A stretch of 64,000 nucleotides of DNA from Pegoplata infirma (taxonomy: Eukaryota > Arthropoda > Insecta > Diptera > Anthomyiidae): assembly GCA_963921195.1 (NCBI GenBank), contig OY992536.1:101644778-101708777 (forward strand), given 5' to 3'. The first letter of the stretch is position 1, and each line of letters opens with the position of its first letter. The notes beneath the pieces are model-generated. The model saw nothing but the letters and a program-made list of their open reading frames with translations. It had not been told where the DNA came from and searched no databases. Shown here piece by piece: positions 52,001-62,997 of this stretch. The position numbers and the translations under genes were made by a program.

Positions 52001-52804
52001 ATTATCTGATCGGTCTTCATCGACCATAATTTCTTTACTTGTTTTTTTGTTTAGTGTATGGTTTTAAATGAATGAGTCGTCTTTGACACAAACTATTAGA
52101 AGTAGTAGTCGTGTAGTGGAAGGAAGGAAAAAAAAACATAAAAAACGAATTTCGTGTTTAAGTATGTAAGCATGTGTGAGTGTGTGTTTTTGTTTAGTAT
52201 GTGTATAGAGTGCGGTGTATTTAATGAAGAAATCTTATTAGTGCACTTTTTTCTCGTGTTTTTTTCGTTTGTGTAAATGTTTGATGTTTATCGTACAACA
52301 ACAACAACAACAACACAACTACAACAACACCAACGATACTACACACAAAGGGCCAATCATAAACAAGTATGATGAGGTTATAGGGTGGTGTATAAAAATA
52401 ATGTTTATTTTTTTAGTGTTTGCACTACACAAAGAGTGAAGGTGGTGGTGGTGGTGGGGGGAAAAGGGATAGCAAATCTATTTGTAATTCTTATTAAATA
52501 CTTCTTAATGGTGGCTAAATTTGTCAATGATTTTTGTTTTCCTTTGTATGAGGGGATGAATGAATGAAAATAACAAAATTCAAACAAGTGGACATTATTT
52601 TGGTTAATTAAAAAATATTTTTTAATTTCGATAAGGATTCTTAGAGTGTGTTTTTGTATATTATTGTATTTTTCAAGTGTTTGATGTTTTAATAAAAATT
52701 TTAGAAATTTTATTATCAGTGTTATGTGATTTTTAGGGTGGTAAGTACAGTATAAACTTGATAATCTGTACAATGGATTGCACCCCTCAAATAGTATTAC
52801 CGAG
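52001..52804. other. Non-coding DNA with simple repeats
   Basis: (ACAACA)n at 52297-52330, (GGTGGT)n with poly-G at 52440-52470. Minus-strand 122-codon ORF at 52405-52773 has no recognisable domain and its end is encoded by the (GGT)n tract. No gene supported. Confidence 0.5.
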
Positions 52805-53380
52805 TATTACCGAGCCATTAAACCAATTCGAGCTCCAGATGAAATTCATAAGATATTGAATTTTGACATCTGACAAATTAGAAAGATCGTGCAGCAATGT
52901 TGGCTTCGTCAGAATATGCGATATTATGACAACCACGTGCTTCTAGAGAGAGAGAGCAGAATTAAATTCAGTGCCAGGTTTTAAAGAAGCGGCGAAAGAA
53001 CACCTCCCTGGGGTGTGTCCCTATTGAAAAATCTAGATATGACAGACGATGTATGTTACCTTGTCGAAAGCAAACTCGGGTCAATCACTCTACGCACATA
53101 TGAGTCAATCATTATTTCCATTGTCTTTTACAAAAAAGAAGACAGACTATTGGTCTAAAATCTTTCGGAGCTGTGTGGGAATTTCTCTCAGCCTTCGGGA
53201 TAAATACGATTCTGGTATCCCTCCATTTTAAGGAATATACGACCAGTTAATGCATGCTGTGTAGAGATTATGCAGCTATACAGTCCGACACTTGCTTCAT
53301 CTCAGCCGGGATTATGCCATCAGCCTAAAATCCATGGCATCAACACCATCCACATCCTTTACTGCATGGTTGCTCACCTG
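52805..53380 (-). pseudogene. LINE RT fragment, family A-like
   Basis: 52805-52893 is a scrap of the 3' region (AATTCGAGCTCCAGATGAAATTCATAAGA, compare 61140). About 52894-53300 is RT, minus strand: a region near motif C (VAYSDEANI-like), TPQGGVLSPLL in degraded form at about 53020, and FRTDRLSSFLL... and WRDTRIVFIPKAERNSHTAPKDF-type sequence at about 53225-53150. Large internal deletions join these blocks. Frame broken throughout. Confidence 0.6.
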
Positions 53381-53384
53381 AATA

Positions 53385-54842
53385 TCAACCTCTTCTGGAT
53401 TCTCCTCCCCAGCCGACAATGTCACTGGCGCCCTCCATCCCACCCAATCTGGCAATTTGCCAGTTCTGAGTTGGAAGATCAGGGTTGCAGACCCTGATTA
53501 TCTTCAGAATGACTTCAATGTCACTTGTAGAAATAAGAATCCATATATGACTTCGACGGGATATCATGTTTTCCAACGACCTCCTGTTTAGCTGCATTCC
53601 ATAACTCTACCTCTTGGCTAATGGACATCAGGCTCTCAATTAATTTCCACTAAACTCTACTTGTCCCTTGTCTAGGGTTGCCAGACGTCCCGCATTTGGC
53701 GGGATTATCCCGCTTTGTGTCAACGTTTCCCGCGTCCCGCGCGGGATTCCAAATTCCCGCTTTTTTTAAGCGTCAAAAAATTATACGTTGAAATTAATTG
53801 GTCTCACTACTAAGCAGAAAAATCTGCTGTTTCATTAAAAATTGTTAGTGATGTTAAAAAAAATGTTAAAGCTCAAGCGAGTGGAATAGAGTTCACTCTT
53901 TTCGTGCTTTTACCACAAATGCAAATGCATCTATTGATAGACGAGATAATTAAGTCTTACATGTCTGGCGATTTACGGAATAATGCGAAATTATGCCAAT
54001 ATCTCAAAAACTAATCGATAAAGGGCAAACTGACAAATAAAGAAAGGTGTCACCGGAAACTTGACGGGGTTAATTTAAATGTCCCGAAAATTTTAAAATT
54101 TGTTACTAAAACTAATTAAAACTAAATATTAGAATCAGAAAGAAAAAGAAAGAAAGTAAACTTGTAAATAAAACATTGAAATATTGAAAAAAAAAAGTAT
54201 TGACCAAATTTAAGATCTGCTTTCAGATAATATATTAAAAAACTATTCAGAATTTTCAATCTGCATATAAATGCATTGTTTGTGTCCCGCCAAAATGTTT
54301 TAAATCCCGCCATTTTCGTAATTTTTTTGTGTTTGTCCCGCTTTTTGGAAATAAATTTCTGGCAACCCTACCCTTGGCATAAAATAATCCCTATTCCCCC
54401 TGTTGATGACAGCCATAAAGAGAATTCCTTTCACCACCTTACTAAAATACTGAGTCCAGTCGTTGCCGATCACCTTACCCGTCTTAGGTAAAGGTTTCTA
54501 GTCTGGCGAGCTCAACTTTATACCAGATTTCGATGACGAGGCCGAAACAGCGCCCTGTATCTCAGATGCTCGCGTTGCCGAAGGTTTATCCCGTTATTTA
54601 ATGAATCCTTTCGCATAGTAGTGATGCCTTCTTACGTTTGTAGAGCATCGGTTCATCGCGTTGGCTTAGTTTGTTAATTCATTTCAAACAAAGTCTTCTC
54701 TGGTTGTACCTGACCTTTGATCACTTAAGTTTCTTTTTTCCACCAATATTAGGCTGAGCACCCAGATTTAATGCCGTACTCCAAGGTCGCAACCTTTAGA
54801 TCAGTGCTCAAACCAGCACCAGTCGGAGAGGCAGAGCCTCGA
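53385..54842 (-). pseudogene. Possible LINE ORF1 (Gag-like) relic
   Basis: Minus strand near 53600-53400 reads NRRSLENMISRRSHIWILIS, then STSDIEVILKIIRVCNPDLP and TQNWQIARLGGMEG. The NPDLPTxxW pattern resembles ORF1 proteins of RNase-H LINEs (the domain I recall as DUF4780). Interrupted by a hAT element (53673-54370). Further left-to-right sequence 54371-54840 is GC-richer, with GKVIGNDWTQYFSKVVKGIL on the minus strand, consistent with the upstream part of ORF1. Identification is tentative; no start or stop could be fixed. Confidence 0.4.
53673..54370. mobile_element. hAT-type element with GTCCCGC words
   Basis: 698 bp; perfect inverted ends TAGGGTTGCCAGA and TCTGGCAACCCTA; 8-bp flanks CCCTTGTC (53665-53672) and CCCTTGGC (54371-54378), one mismatch. 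Near both ends GTCCCGC/GCGGGA words repeat. No transposase. hAT by duplication and termini. Confidence 0.88.
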
Positions 54843-54844
54843 AG

Positions 54845-57470
54845 GTTAGGTTAGGTTGGATAGGCTCACGCTAATTTGCGAATTCACTCGGAGGCTATAT
54901 GGCCCATTGAGATTTCCTTGTCATTTCCCTACTCCACTACAGGAACCGAGATGTCAGGTTCTAAACATTTCCCCACCGATTCCGAGCCATTTCTCGCACA
55001 TTCATTAAATTCGTTCCCCGTGACTCCACTATGTCCAAGGACCCAGATTAGCTTAACTGTGTGCTGACTGATTTGACGAAGGGATTGTATACAATTCCTA
55101 ACGATTTCCGATTTTACAGTGTTTGATTATAAGGCGTTCAAAGCTGCAAAACTATCCACGAAAATGTTAATGGTGCAAGGAAGGGAGCATTGTCATAATT
55201 ATCTGCGCGGATTTATCAATTGCAAGTACCTCAGCCTGGAAATCACTACATTTATCCGGAAGTCTCAATGAGGACCCGAATTCGAGGCATTCAGAGTACA
55301 CTTCTGAACCCATACCCATTTCCATCTTTGATCCCTCCGTTAAGATTGTGATCGCGTTCTCTGTTATAACAGAGTTTTCTGCCCAGTCATTTGGTATTTG
55401 TACTTCGAAGGTTCTGTCAAAGTTCGTCTGTGGTGAGATATAGTCGGTTTTCTGTTCCAGTTTCGTCCCGCCCCCCGTACTTAATAAGGTCGAGTGTCCC
55501 CAAGAGCGTTTCTTAAGCATTTGAGACTCTCTTAACCTGAGAACCGATTTTGCTGCTGTGCTCTTGACGTAAATATCTACGGGCTGAATGTTAAGTATCA
55601 CTTCCAGGCCGGCCTGGGGTGCTGATCTAATAACACCAGTGATATTAGATCAGCGCCAGTCGTTGTACCGTCTGTAGATTGCAGAGATATGATTTCTTAT
55701 CTACTGCTCTCTACCACACAAGCGCACCATAGGTAAGTATTGGTCTAGTTATCGTACCAAACATCTTGTGGATAATAAACGGTTTTAGACCCCACCTTCT
55801 TCCGAAAGTTCTTCTACAGGTGTAAAAAGCATATAACGACATTTTTATCCTTTCCTATGTATTCCTTTGAGTCAAGGAGCAAACCCAGGTATTTCGCCCC
55901 ATTAGATAGTTCCAGGGTGATTTCATTTAATTTGAGAGGAACAAACCTGTTTATCTTAGTCCTTTTTGTAAACAAGTCCAGTTCGGTTTTGGCGAGATTA
56001 ACTCCCAGACCGTTCTCCTTTGCCTACGTTGAGAGTATCTTGAGGGCTGATTTTATAAGTTTGCTAATCGTTGGTAAAAACTTAACTTAGAATCACAACG
56101 TCATCAGCGTAGGCAACCACTTTGATACCCATTCCGTCACTCGAGGATCTGATATTATTACAAGATTCCACAGAAGAGAAGAGATCACTACTTTAATCGC
56201 TTCACCGTTAGGTCATTAAGAATTGATGATATTTCAACATTGTTGAACTCCCATACCACGTCCAGAAATGATGCTAAAACATATTCTTTTTTATAAACAT
56301 TATTCTCAATCAGCACGACAACATCGCTTATAGCCGTCTCAACATACCTACCTTTAAGATAGGCGTGTTGGCCATCGCTGAAATTGTCTGATGTGCGGGT
56401 ACTTCTCATATAGACATCTACCAGTCTTTCCAGTGTTTTCAATAAAAAAGATGACAGACTGATAGGTCTGTAATCCATTGCGGTGTTGTGGTTTATCTTT
56501 ACCGATTTGGGGATAAAGACGATGCCAGGCTCACCATAAAGACACTTAGTAGCCATGGCATTATCCCGAGGGACTCCTGCAAGAGCGTCGGAAATATACC
56601 ATCAGGTCCTGCCGATTTGTAGGGCTTGAAGGAGCGAACCGCCCACGATATCTTGCGTTCGTCCACCATTGTTCTGATGAATTTAATTGCCGTAATTGTA
56701 GTTGGTGAAAGTGTACCCAAGGGAATATCATTTTTCACCTCGTCTCTGCAACCCGGAAATGGGAATTCATCAGAAGTTCAATGGTTTCCTGACTGCTTTC
56801 TGCAAAGGATCCATTTGACTTATTAAGAAATCCTGTTACACTGGGGGCTTTGGAAAGAACTTTACTGAGTCTCGCCGCTTCCGTGGTTCCCTCCAATTCC
56901 CAACAGAAAATGAGCAGGATTCTATTTTCGCCTTTTGGGTTTCCTTTGTGACAGCATTAAAACTGCCCAGGAAAATTTTTTGGAACAAATTGCTATAACA
57001 ATAGATGCTTGAATATATTCTCCGGTAATCAAAACAAAATTTTCAATGTAAAATTATTTTTCAAAAAAACTACTTGCTCTAAAAAACGATTGCTTTTGGG
57101 ACAATTTTAAACAAAAATCATTGATTCTGGAACGTGAAGTAGAATCGGTTGCAGGGTAATATGATGCGTTCTGGAACCGATTATTTGGAATGGAAAATTT
57201 TGCTGGGTATGACGAAATTTCTCCCAGTCTTCCGTCGTGTTATCTTTCTTTGCCTTATTGAAGACTTTCCTACTTTCTAAACTTAGAAGCTTGAGTTCCG
57301 ACGTCCACCATGGTTAATGGATCTTCTTCGGAGGCAAGCGCTCTGGAGAGGTTTTAAGATAAGCTTCCCTAAGGGTGTTCGTCACTAAACTAACAGATTT
57401 CTCCAATTCCTGTATGCTGGTATAGCCATTTCTGGAGCCGGTAACTTCCACGACGACTTATTACACTTGC
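54845..57470 (-). pseudogene. LINE family B copy B2, minus
   Basis: Tail GGTTAGGTTAGGTTGGATAGG at 54845 (3' end). Minus strand from right: LPPKKIH and PWWTSELKLLSLESRKVFNK (linker, about 57320-57250), FCWELEGTTEAARLSKVL, SFKPYKSAGPDGIFPTLL (RT start, about 56620), FIPKSVKINHNTAMDYRPIS, FLLKTLERLVDVYM, QHAYLKGRYVETAI, ASFLDVVWEFNNV (motif A), a deletion of the motif B region, VVAYADDVVIL (YADD, about 56120), and RNase H TILTEGSKMEMGMGSEVYSE (TDGS changed to TEGS), LRLPDKCSDFQAEVLAI. From about 55140 to 54900 the rest of RNase H and the tail are shortened. A 241-bp MITE interrupts it. Inactive. Confidence 0.8.
56967..57207. mobile_element. Short MITE in LINE B2
   Basis: 241 bp, ends CCCAGGAAAATTTTTTGGAA and TGGAAAATTTTGCTGGG (inverted CCCAGSAAAATTTT). 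Borders agree with the LINE frame resuming on both sides. Target duplication not clear. Internal GATTCTGGAACGTGAAG / CGTTCTGGAACCGATT words. Confidence 0.65.
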
Positions 57471-58262
57471 CGTCTCATAACGCAGTTATACAAATTTTTT
57501 TATCAGTTGTTGTTTTTAATGTCAATCTTCTGAATTGTCAAAAATGCCAATGTAAACAGAACAGATGTAGATTCGTTTGAACTAGATTAAAAGGCCAGTG
57601 TAAATTTGGTTATAAATTGGTCTATTAAAGGCCCCTGAAAAATTTTCCCATAAATTAACCCCGGTTTAAACTGCATACAAGTTTTCTAGTCAAACTACGT
57701 AAATAATTTTTTTTAAATTAAGGGGTTTTAAATAGGGCAAGTTACCTAACAAGCAAATTAACTTTAAACATCAACAACAACATTTTTGAATAATTTAAAT
57801 ATAATTTGTTTTTTTTTTTTTAAATAATTTTCACGTGATAAAATGTAGTAAACAATATTTCCATAGAAACGAATTTTTTAATAGTTAAATAGTGTTGCTT
57901 TTTTGTATAACTCTTAACTAGAGAAGAAAAAAAAAAACGTATTAATTTATTATTTTTACTTGTAAATGCCACAGAAAAAAAAATAAAGTTTGCAATTCTA
58001 ATTAGTTGAGTTTTAGAAATTTTTTATAAAAAAAAACACATATTTTTTTAAAAAGTATTTTATTGTATTTAAAGAAACAAAAAAAACTACGAAAAAAACA
58101 TTATGTTTAACTTGTGTTATCATTAAGTTTTATAACAATTTGATATTTTGTTTGTATTTTTTTCGTATTTATTTATTTTTTTTTCTACAAAATTGTACTT
58201 TTTTATCAATTTGAAAAGAAAAGAACACAAAGTTTATTTAGTACATACAAATACAAATAAAA
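57471..58262. other. AT-rich non-coding DNA
   Basis: Poly-A/T runs. No gene recognised. The 63-codon ORF at 58148 spans poly-T and mini-me sequence. Confidence 0.45.
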
Positions 58263-59033
58263 CAAGTAGAAAAGTTAAATTTGATGTGGCCGAATCTATG
58301 AATACCCTACACAATGCCTGTATTAAGTTTCTAACGTGAAAAAAATTAACAATTTTGATAAAAAATATTTAATTTTGAGTAAAAAACTTTTTTAAGTCAT
58401 TTTTGTAAAAAACTGCAATTTTTTTTTTAGTGTAAAATTTTTTTCGAGTGTAAATTTTTTTTCGAATGTAACTTTCTAAAGTGAAAAAAATTAACAATTT
58501 TGATAAGAAATATTTTATTTTGAGTAAAAAAACTTTTTGTAAAAAAAAAAATAATTTTTTTTAGTGTAAAACTTTTTTTGAGTGTAAATCTTTTTTGAGT
58601 GTAAAATTTTTTTCGAGTGTGTAAAAATATTTTTGAGTAACAAAAAGATGTTTTAAAAGCATTGGTAACTTACCAATGCTTTTTTTAAGCATTGGTAACT
58701 TACCAATGCTTTTAAAACTGTTTTTCAACACGTGAATTTAAGGTGAAACCAATCTGAAATTTAGGGTTTTGTGTTTAACTTTTGAACCACTGAACCGATT
58801 TTGCTGAAATTCAATACTAACCAGACCTGGGGAACGACAAAGATATATACCAAGCTTTAACAGTCTCAGAATTGTCATTCAAAAGTTAGCGTGTATTCTG
58901 GACTGATTTTGCTGGAATGCAATATCAACCAGACCAGATAAATTAGAAATGTTTATGCCAAACTTAAGAAGTCTCAGTAAAGTATTTCAAAAGTTAGCGT
59001 GTTTTTTTCAGACGGACAAACGGACATCGTTAG

Positions 59034-60586
59034 GTTAGGTTAGGTTGGATGGACGCTCGCCATTTGGCGAATTCACTCGGAGGCCATAAGGCCCATTGTG
59101 ATTCCCTTAATCATATTTCCCTACTCCCCCTCTGATACAAAGTTCTACTTTTTAAACCACCCCGTTTCCCTGAGGTATTCCGCTAAAGACGTCAATGAGA
59201 CACCGCTTAGGCAATCAAGGTCATCGAAAAATCATTGCCCCAAATGCTTAAGGCGGCTCCTCATTAGGCCCGGACATTCGCATAGCAAGTGCTTCACTGA
59301 CTCCTCTTTCTCCACTTCCCCACAGCTTCTACAATAGTCGCTATCAGAAATTCCCATGCGCACGGTCATTTAGCCAATTATACAGTGTCCTGTAAGTACT
59401 CCAAATAATAGGCTAACCGTCCGTTTGCCAAAAGTAAGAAGACTTTTTGTCCTCTTAGGATTCGGCCACAGGGTTCTAGATAACCTGCACGTAGTCAGTG
59501 ATATCCAGCTATCCTTCATCCAATTTTCAGATATCCTATCAATTTCGTTCATCAATTCCACTATAAGAACCGAGACGTCAGGTTCTACACGTTCCCCCAC
59601 CGATTCAGAGCCATTCCTCGCATATTCATCAGCCAATTCGTTCCCAGCGACCCCACTATGGCCTGGGAGCCAGATTAGCTAGATTGTGTGCTGACTGATT
59701 CGACGAAGAGATTGTATACAATTCATAACTATTCCCGATTTTACAGTGTTTGACTCTAAGGCCTTCAAAGCTGCGAGACTATCCACGAAAATGTTAATGA
59801 CGCAAGGACGAAGGTCCCTTGTCATAATCATCTGCGCGGCTTTATCAATTGCAAGCTCCTCAGCTTGGAAAACACTACACTTATCCGGAAGTCTCAATGA
59901 GACCCCGATTTCGAGGCATTCAAAGTAAACTTCCGAACCCGTACCCATCTCCATCTTTGATCCGTCCGTAAAGATTGAGATCGCATTCTCTGTAATAACA
60001 GAGTTTTCCGCCCAGTCTTCCCTAGTCGGTATTTGGACTTCGAAGGTTCTGTCAAAGTTTGTCTGTTGTGACATATAGTCGGTTCTCTGTTCCAGTTCCG
60101 TCCCGCCCACCGTACTTAATATAGTCGAGTGTCCCCAAGAGCGTTGCTTAAGCATTTGCGACTCTCTTAACCTGAGAGCCGATTTTGCTGCTGTGCTCTT
60201 GACGTAAATATTCATGGGCTGAATGTTTAGTATCACTTTCAGACCGGCCTGTGGTGCAGATCTAATAGCAGCAGTGATACCCACACACGCCAGTCGTTGT
60301 ACCTTCTGTAGACTGCAGAGATATTATTTCTTATCCACTTCTTTCCACCACACAAGGGCACAATAGGTAAGTATTGGTCTAATTATCGCACCATACATCC
60401 AGTGTATAATATACGGTTTTAAACCCCACCTTCTCCCGAAGGTTCTTCTGCAGGTGTATAAAGCACATAACGACTTTTTCATCCTTTCCTCTGTGTTTCT
60501 TTTCCAAGAAAGCTTTGAGTCCAGGATCACACCCAGGTATTTCGCCTCATTGGATAGCTCCAGGGTGATTCCATCTAATTTGGGAA
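59034..60586 (-). mobile_element. LINE family B copy B1, minus, with 12-bp target duplication
   Basis: Flanked by GGACATCGTTAG at 59022-59033 and 60587-60598, a 12-bp duplication in a mini-me element. It begins on the plus strand with GTTAGGTTAGGTTGG, i.e. the 3' tail CCAACCTAACCTAAC. It is 5'-truncated within the RT thumb (LDGITLELSNEAKYLGV at about 60580-60520). 5' truncation plus a short target duplication is the signature of target-primed reverse transcription. Confidence 0.9.
59340..60586 (-). pseudogene. LINE B1 RT thumb, RNase H and tail
   Basis: Minus strand: NEAKYLGVILDSKLSWKRN, LCALYTCRRTFGRRWGLKPY, RPILTYCALVWWKEVDKK then a stop at 60324; next frame GITAAIRSAPQAGLKVILNI, ISIFTDGSKMEMGTGSEVYF (RNase H first Asp), CSVFQAEELAIDKAAQMI (Glu), INIFVDSLAALKALES (Asp), QSLRRISQHTI then TAG at 59679; then PGHSGVAGNELADEYARNG-like sequence around 59660-59590, RISENWMKDSWISLTTCRLS and TVSLLFGVLTGHCIIG. 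The tail cysteines follow at about 59345-59280 (CGEVEKEESVKHLLCECPG-like). Only two or three breaks: a young copy. The 132-codon ORF starting at 60722 wrongly joins mini-me to LINE. Confidence 0.85.
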
Positions 60587-60722
60587 GGACATCGTTAGAT
60601 CGACTTAAAATCGATCGGGAATCATGAATATACTTTATGGGGCCTAGACCAATATTTCGAGGTGCTACAAACGAAATGACAAACTTATATATACCCACTA
60701 TCACTAGAGTGAAGGGTATCAT

Positions 60723-61017
60723 AAGAACGAACGTACGTGAAAATGATATTGCAACAAGTTCTTTTTTTTATAACATTGTGTTTCTTTTTTTATTATTATT
60801 TTGTATATAAAATAAATAACATTTGAAGTACTTGACATGTTACTAATCACTGGGAATTAATGACTCACACATTTTTGATATGATATGAAATTAATACAAA
60901 TACAAATAGCAGGAATGTTTGTTCTTCCATCATTGAAATGAAAAAAGTTTCAAGGTTAAGAAATTGTAAGATATTTTTTGAATAGAAAAAATATTAGATT
61001 TTGAGAAATTTTTTCGG
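60723..61017. other. AT-rich spacer
   Basis: No feature recognised between the mini-me head and the LINE A 3' tail. Confidence 0.45.
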
Positions 61018-61990
61018 CAAGTAGGTTAGGTTAGGTTGTAAGTGGCTGCCGACGTTTTACGTCAGCACACATAGACTCTGAGGTCCATTGTGATACCACG
61101 GGAGTGCAATAGGTTTCCCTAATGGTCCCTGCCGTTAAAAAAAGTTTAGTTTCTTATAAAACTCCTTATAAAACTCCTAAGATATCTGACAAATCAGAAC
61201 GATCGTGCAACTCCCCAGTGAAGCAAGTCTCTGACCAGAAACTGTCGGGCAATGGCAGATGAAGCGTTTGATAGTTTCCAACTCCTCTTTATACATGCGA
61301 TTTCGGCAAAAGTCATTTGACGGCACATTTAACCGCTCTGCGTGCTTCCCTATAAGACAGTGTCCGGTAATTACAGCAACGATCGTCGAAATCTCTCCTC
61401 TTGGAAGCGATATCAGCTCAGTTGTGCTATTCTGATTAAGAGAAGGCCAGATCTGTCTTGTTGTCTCACACGTCTATTCATTTGCCCATCTCTAATAAGG
61501 AACAAAGCCGTAGATTTTACTTGCAAGTTTCTAAAGGCATACCAACACATTCCAATTCTGTTGGAAGCTGTAAGGTAGTTTCCAGTCAGGCAAGCTCATC
61601 GGCTTTGCAATTCCCTGGAATGTCTCTGTTCCCAGGAACCCAAATGAGACGTATGTCAAACTGCTTGGACATCTCATTTAAAGACGTGCGGCAGTTAAGG
61701 GCAAATCTTGTTTTCGACAACATTAACTCCAGAGACTTGACAACGACTTGACTGTCAGAATAGATGTAATAAATGCATAGTCTACTACCGCAGTAGTAGA
61801 CATGACATTGCAGCTGAACCAGTCAGCCACTTCCTTAATTGCCAGCACCTCTGCCTGATAAACACTGAAATGATCTGGCAATCTTCGAGCCAGGCTCCAC
61901 GCAAGCTCCTCCGAATACTCCAAAGGCCACTTGTTCGTACAGCCTCGATCCATCCGTGTAAAAATCAATGGAATCTTTACTACCCGGAAC
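61018..61990 (-). pseudogene. LINE family A copy, minus, 5'-truncated
   Basis: Starts with AGTAGGTTAGGTTAGGTTGT (reverse of the ACAACCTAACC tail). Minus strand carries the tail region (about 61345-61240), the RNase H VPG block near 61640-61600 (IRLIWVPGNRDIPGNCKADE-like, Asn at the His position), and LARRLPDHFSVYQAEVLAIK and EVADWFSCNVMSTTAV near 61900-61795. The sequence around 61765-61800 carries a small extra palindrome CTACTACCGCAGTAGTAG. 5' end at about 61990, abutting an ACTCACGC-rich element. Confidence 0.8.
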
Positions 61991-62405
61991 GTGAGTAAAT
62001 TTAAAACAACTCACACTCACGTGCACTCACGCAAGCTTCACTCACACTCACGAAAATTTCTAAAACTATAATTTCAAAAATCTTTCCAAAATTTTTAGCA
62101 AAATTTACAGTTCAGCGAAATTTTACATTTTTTTTGCTTTTTTTGGGACGAAATCATAAATTAAGCCAAATTTTTTAATTTTTTTGTTGCTTTTTTGGAA
62201 TATAAAGAGATAATAATTCACGCAAACTCACGCAAAAAAAACTCACTCACGCAAAAATCTTACTCACGCACACTCACTCACGCAATTTTTTTCTCCACTC
62301 ACACTCACTCACAATCACGTGAGTAAAATTGAAATCAGTCACACTCACGCGTGATCACGCGTGATTCACGTGAATCACGCTCTAATCTGCTCATGTGCCC
62401 ATCTC
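61991..62405. mobile_element. ACTCACGC-rich element with a hAT-like right end
   Basis: Dense CACTCACGC/CACTCACACTCACG words at both sides of an AT-rich centre, then GTGATCACGCGTGATTCACG and the right end GAGCACGCTCTAATC...CATGTGCCCATCTCTA. Read in reverse the end is TAGAGATGGGCACATGAGC, like hAT termini. The left terminus is missing at the LINE A junction. No ORF. Confidence 0.55.
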
Positions 62406-62997
62406 TAGTTGAAATATTTACGGTTGTGGCAACTGGATTTGTTATGTGAATTTACACATTTGAGAACAAAATTGGGTTCAGACCCCATGGGTCCAGATTA
62501 TGTTGGCTCGTGACCACGTTGCACAGTGCTTCGTTCCCATATAACGAAGGGACAAAAATAGAAGGAGTTGTCACATATTTTTGAAATTTGGTACACATGC
62601 ATAAAACGTCTTAGTTAAGAAAAATATGAATTTTTGGAAAAATCGGTGCAAGGACACGCCTACCGCCCATGTGTCCTGAAATTGAAAAAATTAATTATAG
62701 CTTCAATAATGCCCACAAAATTACAAAAAGTGGACAAGCTGATACACATTCAACTAGCAACTTGTGTATAAATTTTTATTTAAATCGGAGCAAGGACTCA
62801 AGGTCCTGCCATATATCCTTTTTCTTCAAAACGCTATAACACCTACGAAAATTGTCTGATCGTAAAAAAACTTTGTAAGCAAATTAATATTCCTTAGATA
62901 TATATTAATACCAAATTTGGGCAAAATCGGATTAGTAGTGTGGAAAATATAAAAACATCCTTTTTTAAAAAATAAGTTATTTTATTATTTTTTATGT
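62406..62997. other. Unassigned repeat-like DNA
   Basis: GAACAAAATTGGGTTCAGACCCCATGGG echoes the dispersed repeat at 1590 and 25785. The remainder has no coding signal. Confidence 0.45.

Larger units (their letters stand above)
58263..60722 (-). mobile_element. mini-me element split by LINE B1
   Basis: The left part 58263-59033 starts CAAGTAGAAAAGTTAAATTTG and reaches CAGACGGACAAACGGACATCG. After the LINE it resumes at 60587 with GGACATCGTTAGATCGACTTAAAATCG, ATGAATATACTTTATGGGGCC, GACCAATATTTCGAGG, AAACGAAATGACAAACTTATATA, and the head ACCCACTATCACTAGAGTGAAGGGTATC. A direct repeat of GCATTGGTAACTTACCAATGC lies at about 58660-58710. No ORF of its own. Confidence 0.85.

Noticed and set aside
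52405..52773. 122-codon minus-strand ORF
   Set aside because: No recognisable motif, Lys/Ile/Asn-rich, and ends in a (GGT)n tract.
60324..60722. 132-codon ORF as an intact gene
   Set aside because: Its first third is mini-me sequence and the rest is LINE B1 RT thumb; the join is a transposon border.
54845..61040. Interstitial telomere array from TTAGG-like repeats
   Set aside because: Only two or three units, always at LINE 3' ends, so they are element tails rather than a telomere array.
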